Below are positions 54,344 through 62,734 of a DNA stretch of 64,000 nt, piece after piece. The number at the start of each line of letters is the position of its first letter. Positions within the stretch are counted from its first letter, which is position 1. A program made the translations under genes and the position numbers. Under the pieces are notes generated by a model. It was given only the letters and a program-made list of their open reading frames with translations. It did no database searches and had not been told where the DNA came from. The DNA comes from Roseiarcus sp963709185 (GTDB lineage Bacteria > Pseudomonadota > Alphaproteobacteria > Rhizobiales > Beijerinckiaceae): NCBI GenBank assembly GCA_963709185.1, contig CAVPVQ010000032.1, positions 1 to 64,000 on the forward strand, written 5' to 3'.

Positions 54344-55267
54344 ATGCGGATTGATTTTCTCGGGCTCCATGCGTTTGTCGCGATCGCTGAGCGCGGCAGC
54401 TTCCAGCTCGCCGCGGCGCATCTGAACCTTTCCCAGACCGCGCTCAGCCACCGCATGCGCAAGCTCGAGGATGATCTGGGCCTCAGGCTCCTGCAGCGCA
54501 CCACGCGCGAAGTGTCCCTGACGCCCGCCGGACTCGCGCTGCTGCCAAAGGTCAGGGGCATGATCGACGGTCTTTCGGAATCGCTCGACGAATTGCGCGC
54601 ACAGGGGCGCGATCGCCAGGAAAGTCTGGCGATCGGGTGCCTGCCGACGATCGCCGCCGGCCCGCTTCCGGCCGCCCTCAGGCGGTTCCGGAACGAGCAT
54701 CCCGATCTGGCGCTTCGCATCCACGACAATTCGGCCACCGAGATCGACGCCCTGATCCAGTCGGGCTCCGTCGAATTCGGAATCACCCTGGTCGCCGCCC
54801 ACCGCTGGGATTTCGTGGTCGAGACCCTGATCCGCGACCCCTTCGTGCTGGTCTGCCGCCGGCAGGACGCGATCGCCGACCGCGCCTTGGCCAGTTGGTC
54901 GGATCTGGCGGGCGCGCCGCTCATCCGCATCAGTCCGCACACCGGCAATCGGATGATCATCGACGATGCGCTCGGCAGCCGCCGCGAGAGTCTGCGCTGG
55001 ATCTACGAAGTGCAGCACGTGAGCACCGCGATCGCACTCGTGCGCGCCGGCCTCGGCATGACGGTCATCCCCAGGCTCGCGATGGATGCGACGCAGGCGC
55101 GCGGGCTGCGCGTGCTCTCGCTGCGCAACCCCGGCGTCACCCGCCGCATCGGCATCGTGTCGCGTCGCAGCGCCCCTCTCTCGCCGCCCGCCGACCAGTT
55201 GCGCAAACTGATCGTCCAGCAATTCGCGGCGCGCTCCTTGTCAGGCAGGGCGGCTGCGCATTCGTGA
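54344..55267 (+). CDS. LysR-family transcriptional regulator
   Basis: A 307-residue regulator. The N-terminal helix-turn-helix is LHAFVAIAERGSFQLAAAHLNLSQTALSHRMRKLEDDLGL, followed by the effector-binding domain. It lies between the divergent dioxygenase and the galD-like gene and likely activates both in response to an aromatic acid or ring-fission product. The analogous regulator of the Pseudomonas gallate operon is GalR, also LysR-type. Confidence 0.92.
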   Translation: MRIDFLGLHAFVAIAERGSFQLAAAHLNLSQTALSHRMRKLEDDLGLRLLQRTTREVSLTPAGLALLPKVRGMIDGLSESLDELRAQGRDRQESLAIGCLPTIAAGPLPAALRRFRNEHPDLALRIHDNSATEIDALIQSGSVEFGITLVAAHRWDFVVETLIRDPFVLVCRRQDAIADRALASWSDLAGAPLIRISPHTGNRMIIDDALGSRRESLRWIYEVQHVSTAIALVRAGLGMTVIPRLAMDATQARGLRVLSLRNPGVTRRIGIVSRRSAPLSPPADQLRKLIVQQFAARSLSGRAAAHS

Positions 55268-55323
55268 ATTCTGCTCATGAAACGGCGCAAACAAAGCATT
55301 TGCTGCATCGCGCATGACCAGAC

Positions 55324-56472
55324 ATGAGAGAGACGCGCCCTCGGAAACGCCGGAGAAAAACCATTCAACCGCGCATCCCCTGCATGATGTTGCGAGGCGG
55401 AACGTCGAAGGGGGCCTATTTCCTCGCCGATGACCTGCCCGCCGATCCCGCCGCCCGCGACGCCCTGATCCTGTCGATCATGGGATCGCCCGACCCGCGA
55501 CAGGTCGATGGTCTCGGCGGCGCGCATCCGCTCACCAGCAAGATCGCCATCGTCTCCCGCTCGCAGCGGCCCGATTGCGACATCGATTTTCTGTTCGGCC
55601 AGGTGCTGGTCGACGAAGCGAAGATCGACGTCACGCCCAACTGCGGCAATATCCTCTGCGGCGTCGGTCCCTTCGCGGTCGAGCGCGGTCTTGTCCGCGC
55701 CCGCGACCCGGTCACCCGCGTCAGGGTTCATACGGTCAATACGGGCACGCTCGCCGAACTCACCGTGCGCACGCCCGGCGGGCGCGTCGCCTACGGCGGA
55801 AACGCCCGCATCGATGGCGTGCCAGGCGCCGCGGCGCCGATCGCGGTGGAATTTCTCGACGCCGCAGGGTCGGTGTGCGGCGCGCTGCTGCCGACCGGCC
55901 GCGCCGTCGACCACGTCGCCGGCGTCGACGTCACGCTGATCGACAATGGAATGCCGGTCGTCGTGCTGGCGGCCGCCGCGGTCGGCCGCACCGGCTACGA
56001 GTCGCGCGAGACGCTCGACAAGGACGCCGCGCTGAAGGCCCGGCTCGAGGAGATCCGCCTGGCGGCCGGCAAGCTGATGGGCCTCGGCGACGTGTCGAAG
56101 AAGGTCGTGCCGAAGATCGCGCTGGTCGCGCCGCCGGCCGCCGGCGGCCATTTGTGCACCCGCAGCTTCATCCCGCATGCGTGTCACGCCTCGATCGGCG
56201 TGTTCGCCGCGGTGACGGTGGCGACCGCCTGCGTCCTGCCGGGCTCGCCGGCGGCGCGTGTCGCAACGCTGCCGCTCGGACGCGAGAAAACCCTTTCGAT
56301 CGAACATCCCACCGGCGAGTTCAGCGTGATGATCGAAGTCGGCGGCTCGCCGGACAATCCGGTCGTCGAGCGCGCCAGCCTGCTTCGCACCGCGCGATTG
56401 CTGTTCGACGGCTACGCCTTCGCCCATGAAGGTCTGTCGTTTCCCTCCGAGATCGGGCGCGACGCCGCCTGA
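55324..56472 (+). CDS. 4-oxalomesaconate tautomerase-like (GalD/LigU; PrpF family)
   Basis: A 382-residue member of the PrpF/GalD diaminopimelate-epimerase-fold family. RIPCMMLRGGTSKGAYFLADDLP is its strong N-terminal signature, followed by GLGGAHPLTSKIAIVS, PNCGNILCGVGPFA and RSFIPHACHASIG. In Pseudomonas, GalD isomerises 4-oxalomesaconate in gallate degradation; related PrpF acts on 2-methylaconitate. The adjacent galB- and galC-like genes favour the oxalomesaconate role. It follows the LysR gene by 56 bp. Confidence 0.85.
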   Translation: MRETRPRKRRRKTIQPRIPCMMLRGGTSKGAYFLADDLPADPAARDALILSIMGSPDPRQVDGLGGAHPLTSKIAIVSRSQRPDCDIDFLFGQVLVDEAKIDVTPNCGNILCGVGPFAVERGLVRARDPVTRVRVHTVNTGTLAELTVRTPGGRVAYGGNARIDGVPGAAAPIAVEFLDAAGSVCGALLPTGRAVDHVAGVDVTLIDNGMPVVVLAAAAVGRTGYESRETLDKDAALKARLEEIRLAAGKLMGLGDVSKKVVPKIALVAPPAAGGHLCTRSFIPHACHASIGVFAAVTVATACVLPGSPAARVATLPLGREKTLSIEHPTGEFSVMIEVGGSPDNPVVERASLLRTARLLFDGYAFAHEGLSFPSEIGRDAA

Positions 56473-56502
56473 CGCCTCCTGCAACGCGCCTCGAGGGATT
56501 CC

Positions 56503-57225
56503 ATGGCTTCCGGAAAAACCGGCCTTGTCGTCACCGCCCATCCCGGCGACTTCGTGTGGCGCGCCGGCGGCGCGGTGGCGCTGCACGCGCACAAGGGTTA
56601 CCGCGTGAAGATCGTCTGCCTGGCGTTCGGCGAACGCGGCGAAAGCCAGTGGGCCTGGAAGAGCGGCGAGGCGACGCTCGAAACGGTCAAGGCGCAGCGC
56701 CGCGACGAAGCCGAGCGCGCGGCGGCGACGCTCGGCGCGGAAATCGAATTCTTCGACGCCGGCGACTATCCCTTGCGCGTCACGCCCGGAATGCTCGACC
56801 GGCTGGTCGACATCTATCGCGAGCTGAAGCCGTCCTTCGTGCTGACGCACGCGCTCGAAGACCCCTACAACGTCGACCACCCCGAGGCGGCGCGCTTCGC
56901 CCAGGAGGCGCGGATCGTCGCGCAGGCGGCCGGACACAAGCCGGGGCCCGACCTCGCCTACAGCGCGCCGCCGGTGTTTCTGTTCGAGCCGCACCAGCCC
57001 GAGCAATGCAACTACAAGCCGAACGTGATCCTCAACATCGACGAGGTTTGGGAGACCAAGCGCCGGGCCTTCGAGATTCTCGCCGCGCAGAAGCACCTGT
57101 GGGACTATTACACCCGCGTCGCGCTCAATCGGGGGGTCCAGGGCGGCCGCAATTCCGGCCGCCCGATGACCTACGGGGAAGCCTATCAACGGATATTCCC
57201 GCAGGCGCTCGAGGAGCTCGCATGA
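56503..57225 (+). CDS. 4-oxalomesaconate hydratase-like (GalB; PIG-L family)
   Basis: A 240-residue PIG-L/LmbE-fold metal-dependent protein. The Zn site is visible as VVTAHPGDFVWRAGG and the later VDHPEA. GalB of Pseudomonas putida, in the same family, hydrates 4-oxalomesaconate. It precedes the aldolase with ATGA overlap and follows the tautomerase, reproducing the order of reactions. A deacetylase role is the alternative. Confidence 0.85.
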   Translation: MASGKTGLVVTAHPGDFVWRAGGAVALHAHKGYRVKIVCLAFGERGESQWAWKSGEATLETVKAQRRDEAERAAATLGAEIEFFDAGDYPLRVTPGMLDRLVDIYRELKPSFVLTHALEDPYNVDHPEAARFAQEARIVAQAAGHKPGPDLAYSAPPVFLFEPHQPEQCNYKPNVILNIDEVWETKRRAFEILAAQKHLWDYYTRVALNRGVQGGRNSGRPMTYGEAYQRIFPQALEELA

Positions 57226-57914
57226 AGCCGGTCGTCGTCGTCAATACGCCGCGCGCCGATGCGGCTGAAATCGCCAAACTCGCCGGACTCGGCGTCGCCA
57301 CGACGCATGAGGCGATCGGGCGCACCGGCCTGATGAAGCCGTACATGCGTCCGATCTGGCAAGGCGCGCAGATCGCCGGCAGCGCGGTCACCGTGCTGAC
57401 GCAGCCCGGCGACAACTGGATGATCCATGTCGCGGTCGAGCAATGCCGGCCCGGCGACATTCTCGTCGTCGCGGTGACCGCCGACAACACTGACGGCATG
57501 TTCGGCGATCTTCTCGCCACATCGGTCATGGCGCGCGGCGTCCTCGGGCTCGTCATCGACGCGGGCGTGCGGGACGTCGGCGCGCTGAAGACGATGGGCT
57601 TTCCCGTGTGGTCGCGCGCGGTCTCCGCCAGGGGCACGGCGAAGGCGACGCTCGGCTCGGTCAATGTGCCCATCGTCTGCGCCGGCGCGCTGGTCAAGCC
57701 GGGCGATGTGATCGTCGCCGACGACGACGGCGTGCTGGTCGTGCCGCGGCGCGACGTTCCCGCGGCGGTGCAGGCTGGCGAGGCGCGGCTCGCCAATGAA
57801 GCCGCCAAGCGGGCGCAGCTCGCCGCCGGCGCGCTTGGCCTCGATCTCTACCAGATGCGCGAGGCCCTGGAGAAAGCCGGGCTGCGCTATGTCGACTATC
57901 AGGAAGAAGACTGA
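57222..57914 (+). CDS. 4-carboxy-4-hydroxy-2-oxoadipate aldolase-like (GalC/LigK, RraA fold)
   Basis: A 230-residue RraA-fold aldolase that would cleave 4-carboxy-4-hydroxy-2-oxoadipate to pyruvate and oxaloacetate. Typical sequence: ATTHEAIGRTGLMKPYMRPI, QPGDNWMIHVAVEQCRPGD, GDLLATSVMARGVLGLVIDAGVRD with the catalytic Arg, and KPGDVIVADDDGVLVVPR. ATG 57222 overlaps the hydratase stop by 4 bp. This closes the lower pathway. Confidence 0.88.
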   Translation: MKPVVVVNTPRADAAEIAKLAGLGVATTHEAIGRTGLMKPYMRPIWQGAQIAGSAVTVLTQPGDNWMIHVAVEQCRPGDILVVAVTADNTDGMFGDLLATSVMARGVLGLVIDAGVRDVGALKTMGFPVWSRAVSARGTAKATLGSVNVPIVCAGALVKPGDVIVADDDGVLVVPRRDVPAAVQAGEARLANEAAKRAQLAAGALGLDLYQMREALEKAGLRYVDYQEED

Positions 57915-57963
57915 AGCCGGCCGCTTCAGGAGCAGCGCAAACAGCGTCGCATAGCGAGGCGAT

Positions 57964-58782
57964 ATGAGCTTGAAGCTTGCGTTCATCGGCTATGGCGAGG
58001 TCGGCCAGCTTTTCGCGCGCCAGTTCTCGGCGAAGCCGGGGGTAGACGTCGCGGTCTATGACATTCTGCTCGACAATTCCGCGGTCGCGCCAGAAATGCG
58101 AAGGGTCGCCGCCGAAAGTGGGGCTCGCGCCGCAGCGAATCTCGGCGAAGCGTGTCACGGCGCCGACATCGTCGTGTCGGCGGTGACCGCCGACGCCGCT
58201 GTCGGCGCCGCGCGGGAGGCCGCGTCGTTCCTCGATCGCTCCCAAATCTACATCGACCTCAACTCGGTCTCGCCGACGACCAAGCGGCTTGTCTCTGTGG
58301 AGATCGACCGCTCCGGCGCCGCCTTCGTCGAATTCGCGGTCATGTCCGCGGTCGCGGAACTCGGCATCGCGGCGCCCATTCTGGCGGGCGGACCGAAGGC
58401 TGAGGACGTCGCCACGACGTTGAACGCGCTCGGCATGGCGATCACGCCGGTCAGCCCGGACATCGGCGTCGCCTCGGCGACCAAGCTGTGCCGCAGCATC
58501 GTCGTCAAGGGCATGGAGGCGCTGATGGTCGACCTCAACCTCGCGGCCGGGAAGGCCGGCGTGCTGCCGGCGGTTCTGGCGAGTCTCGAGGTCAGCTATC
58601 CCGGTATGGACTGGGACGAAATCGCCCGCACGATGCCGGCGCGGGTCGAGCGCCACGGCGTGCGCCGCGCCGCCGAGATGCGGGAAGCGGGCCGGATGAT
58701 GCGGGACATGGGTCTTTCCGGATCGCTGGCCGAAGCCATCGCCGAACGGCACGACAGCTTCGCCAGGCGGCCGAAGGCCTGA
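57964..58782 (+). CDS. NAD(P)-binding dehydrogenase with DUF1932 C-terminal domain
   Basis: A 272-residue protein of the 6-phosphogluconate/hydroxyisobutyrate dehydrogenase superfamily. The Rossmann loop is LAFIGYGEVGQLFARQF, then DIVVSAVTADAAV and YIDLNSVSPTTK. The C-terminal DUF1932 domain replaces the normal all-helical domain. Its co-location with the aromatic lower pathway suggests it oxidises the ring-fission product or a side product; LigC, the usual enzyme for that step, is a different family. Substrate unknown. Confidence 0.78.
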   Translation: MSLKLAFIGYGEVGQLFARQFSAKPGVDVAVYDILLDNSAVAPEMRRVAAESGARAAANLGEACHGADIVVSAVTADAAVGAAREAASFLDRSQIYIDLNSVSPTTKRLVSVEIDRSGAAFVEFAVMSAVAELGIAAPILAGGPKAEDVATTLNALGMAITPVSPDIGVASATKLCRSIVVKGMEALMVDLNLAAGKAGVLPAVLASLEVSYPGMDWDEIARTMPARVERHGVRRAAEMREAGRMMRDMGLSGSLAEAIAERHDSFARRPKA

Positions 58783-58800
58783 TGGCGGCGGCCGACCGGA

Positions 58801-59424
58801 TCAATCGGCCGGCTTTCCGCGCAACCAGCCATCGCCGCGCGCATAAAGCGCCTCGACCTCCGGACCTTTCAGTCCCGGCATATCGCGCTTCACGGCGTAG
58901 CCGATCTGCGTTTGCAGATAGGCGAGATGTCGATAGCCTTCGGGAAATTGCGACAACAGCGCCGCGTCGAGCGCCAGGCGGCGCGCCGGATCGACGGGGT
59001 CCATGCGGTCCTTCTCATAGATCGGCTGGCGCAGAACCAGGCCCCAGACGCCGCGGCGCCGTTCGAGGAAGTCGAAGAAACGGCCGGTGCAGACCACGTC
59101 GACCGCTGCGTCATGAACTGTCGCGCGCTGGGAGATCGTCATCTTGGTGTGGGCGAGCGCGCGATTGTCCGCGACGTCGATGCTGCTGCCGCCCTGGAAG
59201 TGCAGGATGCTCACCCCGTTGTCCCAGCCTTGCCGACTGACGCGAATGAATTCGTCGGCGGTTCCCTGGAACCAGGTCGCCATCATCCTTCCATCGTCGT
59301 GCCAGACGGTGCGGAATTTGTCCCAATGCCCGGCGTCGCGCCACACCACCCAGTTCTCGATGAGTTCGCGAATGGCGAGCCGGTCCTCGAGCCCGCTGTC
59401 CTTCCGATCCGTGGCGCCCGGCAC
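58801..59424 (-). CDS. SnoaL-like / NTF2-fold protein
   Basis: A 207-residue protein with a SnoaL_4-like fold: DRLAIRELIENWVVWRDAGHWDKF, HDDGRMMATWFQGTADEFI and the C-terminal YLQTQIGYAVKRDMPGL. GTG 59424, preceded by GGGAGGGG, is the best start. Such proteins act as dehydratases, isomerases or hydroxylase partners. It is convergent with the dehydrogenase and may belong to the same catabolic locus. Confidence 0.75.
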   Translation of the reverse strand: MPGATDRKDSGLEDRLAIRELIENWVVWRDAGHWDKFRTVWHDDGRMMATWFQGTADEFIRVSRQGWDNGVSILHFQGGSSIDVADNRALAHTKMTISQRATVHDAAVDVVCTGRFFDFLERRRGVWGLVLRQPIYEKDRMDPVDPARRLALDAALLSQFPEGYRHLAYLQTQIGYAVKRDMPGLKGPEVEALYARGDGWLRGKPAD

Positions 59425-59618
59425 AAGCCCCTCCCGCAAACGATTGTCCGGTGAAGGCGTTCATTCTTCGGCACAATAGCGGCGTTGTCACCTCGATCCG
59501 GTGCGCGGGCCCCCGGCGATCCAAAGCGGCCGAGCGCTGGCGCGCGAAATTTTCCCATCGTGGTAAAGTCCTGCTCAGCGTCGTCAAAAAAATGTTCGCT
59601 TCGCAGAGGGAGGGTTCG

Positions 59619-60119
59619 ATGAATCGGAGGCAGGTTCTCGTCGCTGGCTTGGTTTCGACTTTTGCGGCGTCGGCGAGCGCGCAACAACCAACAGACAACC
59701 ACGCTCTCGACACCGCGCCAGTCAAGGGACAGGAGGAGCTGTGGTTCCTCCTTACCGCGATGGACGCGCTGATCTTCGTGATGGCGGTGGCGATCCTCAA
59801 GGATCCCGACGCCGTGCTGCAGGCGCGACGCGAGTTTCAACCCTATGCCGCGCAATTGAGCGACCCGAAAGCGGTCGAAGCCCTCAATGCGGCGTTGAAA
59901 TCCAGCGATGGGCAGACTCGCCTGGAAGAAGCGAGACCGGCGATCGAAGCGGCCGCCAAAGAGGTCGAGGCGCTGTTGTCGGACGAAGTCGTCGCCGAGA
60001 CGGTGCGATCCAGCATCGCCAGATCGTTCGCCCGAGCGTCGGTGCTGCTGATCGCCCATGCCGCGGAAAACAAGTCGTGGTGGTGCCGCGTCTATGCGTT
60101 CAGGAAGGTACGTTGTTGA
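59619..60119 (+). CDS. exported protein of unknown function
   Basis: A 166-residue protein beginning MNRRQVLVAGLVSTFAASASAQQ, a signal peptide with a twin arginine (NRRQVLV), so Tat export is possible. The mature part is helical and charged with alanine-rich repeats (EARPAIEAAAKEVEALLSDE). A GGAGGG site before 59619 decides the start. Function unknown. Confidence 0.7.
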   Translation: MNRRQVLVAGLVSTFAASASAQQPTDNHALDTAPVKGQEELWFLLTAMDALIFVMAVAILKDPDAVLQARREFQPYAAQLSDPKAVEALNAALKSSDGQTRLEEARPAIEAAAKEVEALLSDEVVAETVRSSIARSFARASVLLIAHAAENKSWWCRVYAFRKVRC

Positions 60120-60239
60120 ACCGGCCGCGTACGAAGATTTCCTTGCAAGCTCAATCTGCGCTACGAGCAATTGTTTGGCTCAGCTGATTCGTGAGCGCGG
60201 CCGTTCGGCCGTTCATGAGGCAACCGGATAGGAGATGGC

Positions 60240-60566
60240 ATGGCTAAGGCTTTACCGCGCGCCGCGAAGAAACCCGTGAGGCGACCATGGTCGAAAGAGG
60301 ACTTCCGCCAGCTCAAGAGCATGGCCCGCAAGGAGTCGGTCGCCAAAATCGCCAAATCGTTGAAGCGCTCAGTCGGCGCGACGCGTCAAAAGGCGACGGT
60401 GATCGGCCTCTCGCTGAGCTTGACGCCGAAGAAGCGCACGGTCGCCAGGAAAACGACGGCGGTTAGGAAACCGACAGCCGCGAGGAAACCGACGGCCGCC
60501 AGGAAGCCGACGGCCGCGAGGAAACGGCCGGCCGCCAGGAAACGGCCGATCGCCAAGAAGCGCTGA
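60240..60566 (+). CDS. histone-H1-like basic protein with C-terminal hexapeptide repeats
   Basis: A 108-residue very basic protein. The N-terminal half has a SANT/Myb-like helical region (RRPWSKEDFRQLKSMARKES, SVGATRQKATVIGL), which could bind DNA. The C-terminal third consists of six imperfect six-residue repeats such as RKPTAA and RKRPAA. This is the composition of bacterial H1-like nucleoid proteins. The repeats could easily change copy number. Function inferred from composition. Confidence 0.75.
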   Translation: MAKALPRAAKKPVRRPWSKEDFRQLKSMARKESVAKIAKSLKRSVGATRQKATVIGLSLSLTPKKRTVARKTTAVRKPTAARKPTAARKPTAARKRPAARKRPIAKKR

Positions 60567-60982
60567 CGACGGCTGGCAGGCGGGCGCGCGTGGCTGCGAC
60601 GCCCCTCCGTTCGAACGTGTCGACGAACAGGGCCGGGCGATTCCCGAATCGTGACGGGTTTGGCTCAGTATTGGTCAATGGCGCGCCGACGTCGCCCGCG
60701 AAGTTGGGCACGAACTCTTGCTCCACCAAGCGCCAGCCATAGTCGAGCATTCCCCCAAATTGTTCGATCGTGGTCAGGGCCGCCTGGTGGATCTGTCCAG
60801 CGTCCAGGCGGCCCGCCAACGGGGCCAGCGGCCAATGCGAGATGCGCCGGCGGCGCGGCGAGAAGACGGCGCGACGAAGCCGCACGGCATCGCGCGACGT
60901 CCTTTGTTCGCTTCCCTCGTCCGCCGACCGCTTCTACCTTGATCGTGTGAAGCCTTGTAGCTGGCCCGTTCGGGGATCGCGC
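60567..60982. other. interval before the Tat repeat protein
   Basis: No supported gene. A minus-strand frame with a plausible stretch (TTIEQFGGMLDYGWRLVEQE) crosses it, but it has no good start and overlaps the H1-like gene, so it is at most a remnant. The promoter of the Tat protein gene must be here. Confidence 0.4.
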
Positions 60983-62290
60983 ATGATCAATCGGCGCGCA
61001 ACGATGCGCGGCGCTCTCGGCTTCGCGGCTGCCAGTGTTCTGCCGATTCCCCGCGGCCGCGGCGAGGGGCTTGGGCCCGACGCGACCGTCGCGCTTCGGC
61101 GCGCCATTGATGGCGCGACGCGCGCCGGTCGTCCCTATGTCCTGTCGGCCGGGACGTGGCGCACGGCAGGCCTGCGTCTGCCCGATGGCGCCCGGCTCGT
61201 CGGCGTTCCCGGCGCCACAAGGCTGACGCTGGAAGGCGGCGGACCGCTCATTTCGGCCGATGGCGCGGCGCGCGTCGCGCTCTCCGGTCTGGTCCTCGAC
61301 GGCGGCGGTAGCGCGCTGGACGGCGATCGCGGCCTTGTCGATCTTTCCAATGTCGGCGACCTTTCGATCTTCGACTGCGTCGTCGAACGCTCCGGCGGCT
61401 TTGGCGTGCGGCTGCGCGCTTGCGGCGGGCGGATCGAGCGCAACGATCTCAGAGACATCGCCGCCGGCGGCGTTTTCACCACCGACGCGACCGGCCTCGC
61501 GATCGACGACAACCGGATCGAGCGCTGCGGCGACAACGGCGTCCAGGTATGGCGATCGACCGCCGGCGACGACGGCACGCGCGTCTCAGGCAACCGCATC
61601 AGCGACATCCGGAGCGCCTCGGGCGGCGCCGGCCAGAACGGCAACGGCGTTTCGGTGTTCCGCGCCGGCGGCGTGCTGGTCGCCAACAACACGATCCGCC
61701 GCTGCGCCTTTTCGGCAGTGCGCAACAACGGCGGGGCGGGCGTGCTCATCAGCAACAACAGTTGCGCCGATCTCGGCGAAACGGCGATCTTCGCGGAATT
61801 CGACTTCGAAGGCTGCGTCATTTCCGGCAATTCGATCGACGGCGCCCGCTGCGGCGTCCAGATGGTCAATTTCGCCGATCACAACGGCCGCGCCTCTGTC
61901 TGCTCGGGCAACATCATCCGCAATCTGCGACCCACGGAAGGCCATTCCGGTCACGAGTTCGGCTATGAATGCGCGATCAAGGTCGAAGCCGACGCAACCG
62001 TCTCCGCCAACGTGATCGAGGGCGCGCCGTGGGTCGGCGTTCTCGTCGGCTGGGCGGCGTCGCTGCGGGACGTGACGGTTCAGGGCAATGTCGTGCGCGA
62101 CGCGCCGATCGGCATCGGCGTGTCGGTCGCCGAGGGAGCCGGCGCGGCGGTGATCGCCGACAATTTGATCTCCGGCGCCAGCCGCGGCGCCATTCTCGGC
62201 ATGATTTACGATCGGCCGGTCACCGCCGATCTGGCGCGCGGCGGCTCGCCGCCGCCGCAATTGCGGATCAGCGGCAATCAAGTCACCTGA
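60983..62290 (+). CDS. Tat-exported right-handed beta-helix protein (TIGR03808-like)
   Basis: A 435-residue protein. The N terminus MINRRATMRGALGFAAASVLP carries a twin arginine and hydrophobic stretch for Tat export. The remainder is a parallel beta-helix of many rungs with SGNRISDI, VANNTIRRC, ISNNSCADLG, SGNSIDGARC-type turns. It matches the alphaproteobacterial family of twin-arginine repeat proteins of unknown function (TIGR03808). Probably polysaccharide-related, but no catalytic residues are evident. Confidence 0.85.
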   Translation: MINRRATMRGALGFAAASVLPIPRGRGEGLGPDATVALRRAIDGATRAGRPYVLSAGTWRTAGLRLPDGARLVGVPGATRLTLEGGGPLISADGAARVALSGLVLDGGGSALDGDRGLVDLSNVGDLSIFDCVVERSGGFGVRLRACGGRIERNDLRDIAAGGVFTTDATGLAIDDNRIERCGDNGVQVWRSTAGDDGTRVSGNRISDIRSASGGAGQNGNGVSVFRAGGVLVANNTIRRCAFSAVRNNGGAGVLISNNSCADLGETAIFAEFDFEGCVISGNSIDGARCGVQMVNFADHNGRASVCSGNIIRNLRPTEGHSGHEFGYECAIKVEADATVSANVIEGAPWVGVLVGWAASLRDVTVQGNVVRDAPIGIGVSVAEGAGAAVIADNLISGASRGAILGMIYDRPVTADLARGGSPPPQLRISGNQVT

Positions 62291-62385
62291 GCGCGGCGCT
62301 GCGGCCGCAAGCTCCGCACAAGTCCCGCCTGCCATGGTCGCGGCTGGTTTTTCAATTTCGATGGGCTCCGCGAAGGGGGTTCAAA

Positions 62386-62646
62386 ATGTCGATATCAAGC
62401 CTCGGCTCGATCGTGAGTTCGGCCGCCGCACCATATATGATGCCGCTTCAGCAAGCGGCGAGCGCGCAGCCCGTCGCCAACAGCGCGACCGCTCCGACTT
62501 TCGCCGACATCCTGTCGGGCATCGGCAATACGAGCAATCCGCTCAATTTCATCTCGACTCCGGCGAACAATTCATCGAGCGCCAACGCCGCGCCGCCGAC
62601 GAATACGGTCCTGAGCGAGCTGACCTCCCTGCTCTCGTCGATCTAG
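62386..62646 (+). CDS. small Ser/Ala/Asn-rich hypothetical protein
   Basis: An 86-residue low-complexity protein (SISSLGSIVSSAAAPYMMPL, then ANNSSSANAAPPTN) with a GAAGGGGG site before ATG 62386. The composition is unlike shadow frames around it. No family recognised. Confidence 0.5.
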   Translation: MSISSLGSIVSSAAAPYMMPLQQAASAQPVANSATAPTFADILSGIGNTSNPLNFISTPANNSSSANAAPPTNTVLSELTSLLSSI

Positions 62647-62734
62647 CCAGGCGGTCCGTCAGGCGGTTGTCGTGTTCGCCGCTTTGCCGCTACCATCCTC
62701 GCCTGCGCCATCGGGCGCGCGAGGGATCGGTGAA

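Noticed and set aside
60463..60885. Minus-strand 140-residue frame with a plausible stretch (GGMLDYGWRLVEQEFVP)
   Set aside because: It overlaps the H1-like gene antisense, has no good start or ribosome-binding site and no recognised family. At most a remnant.
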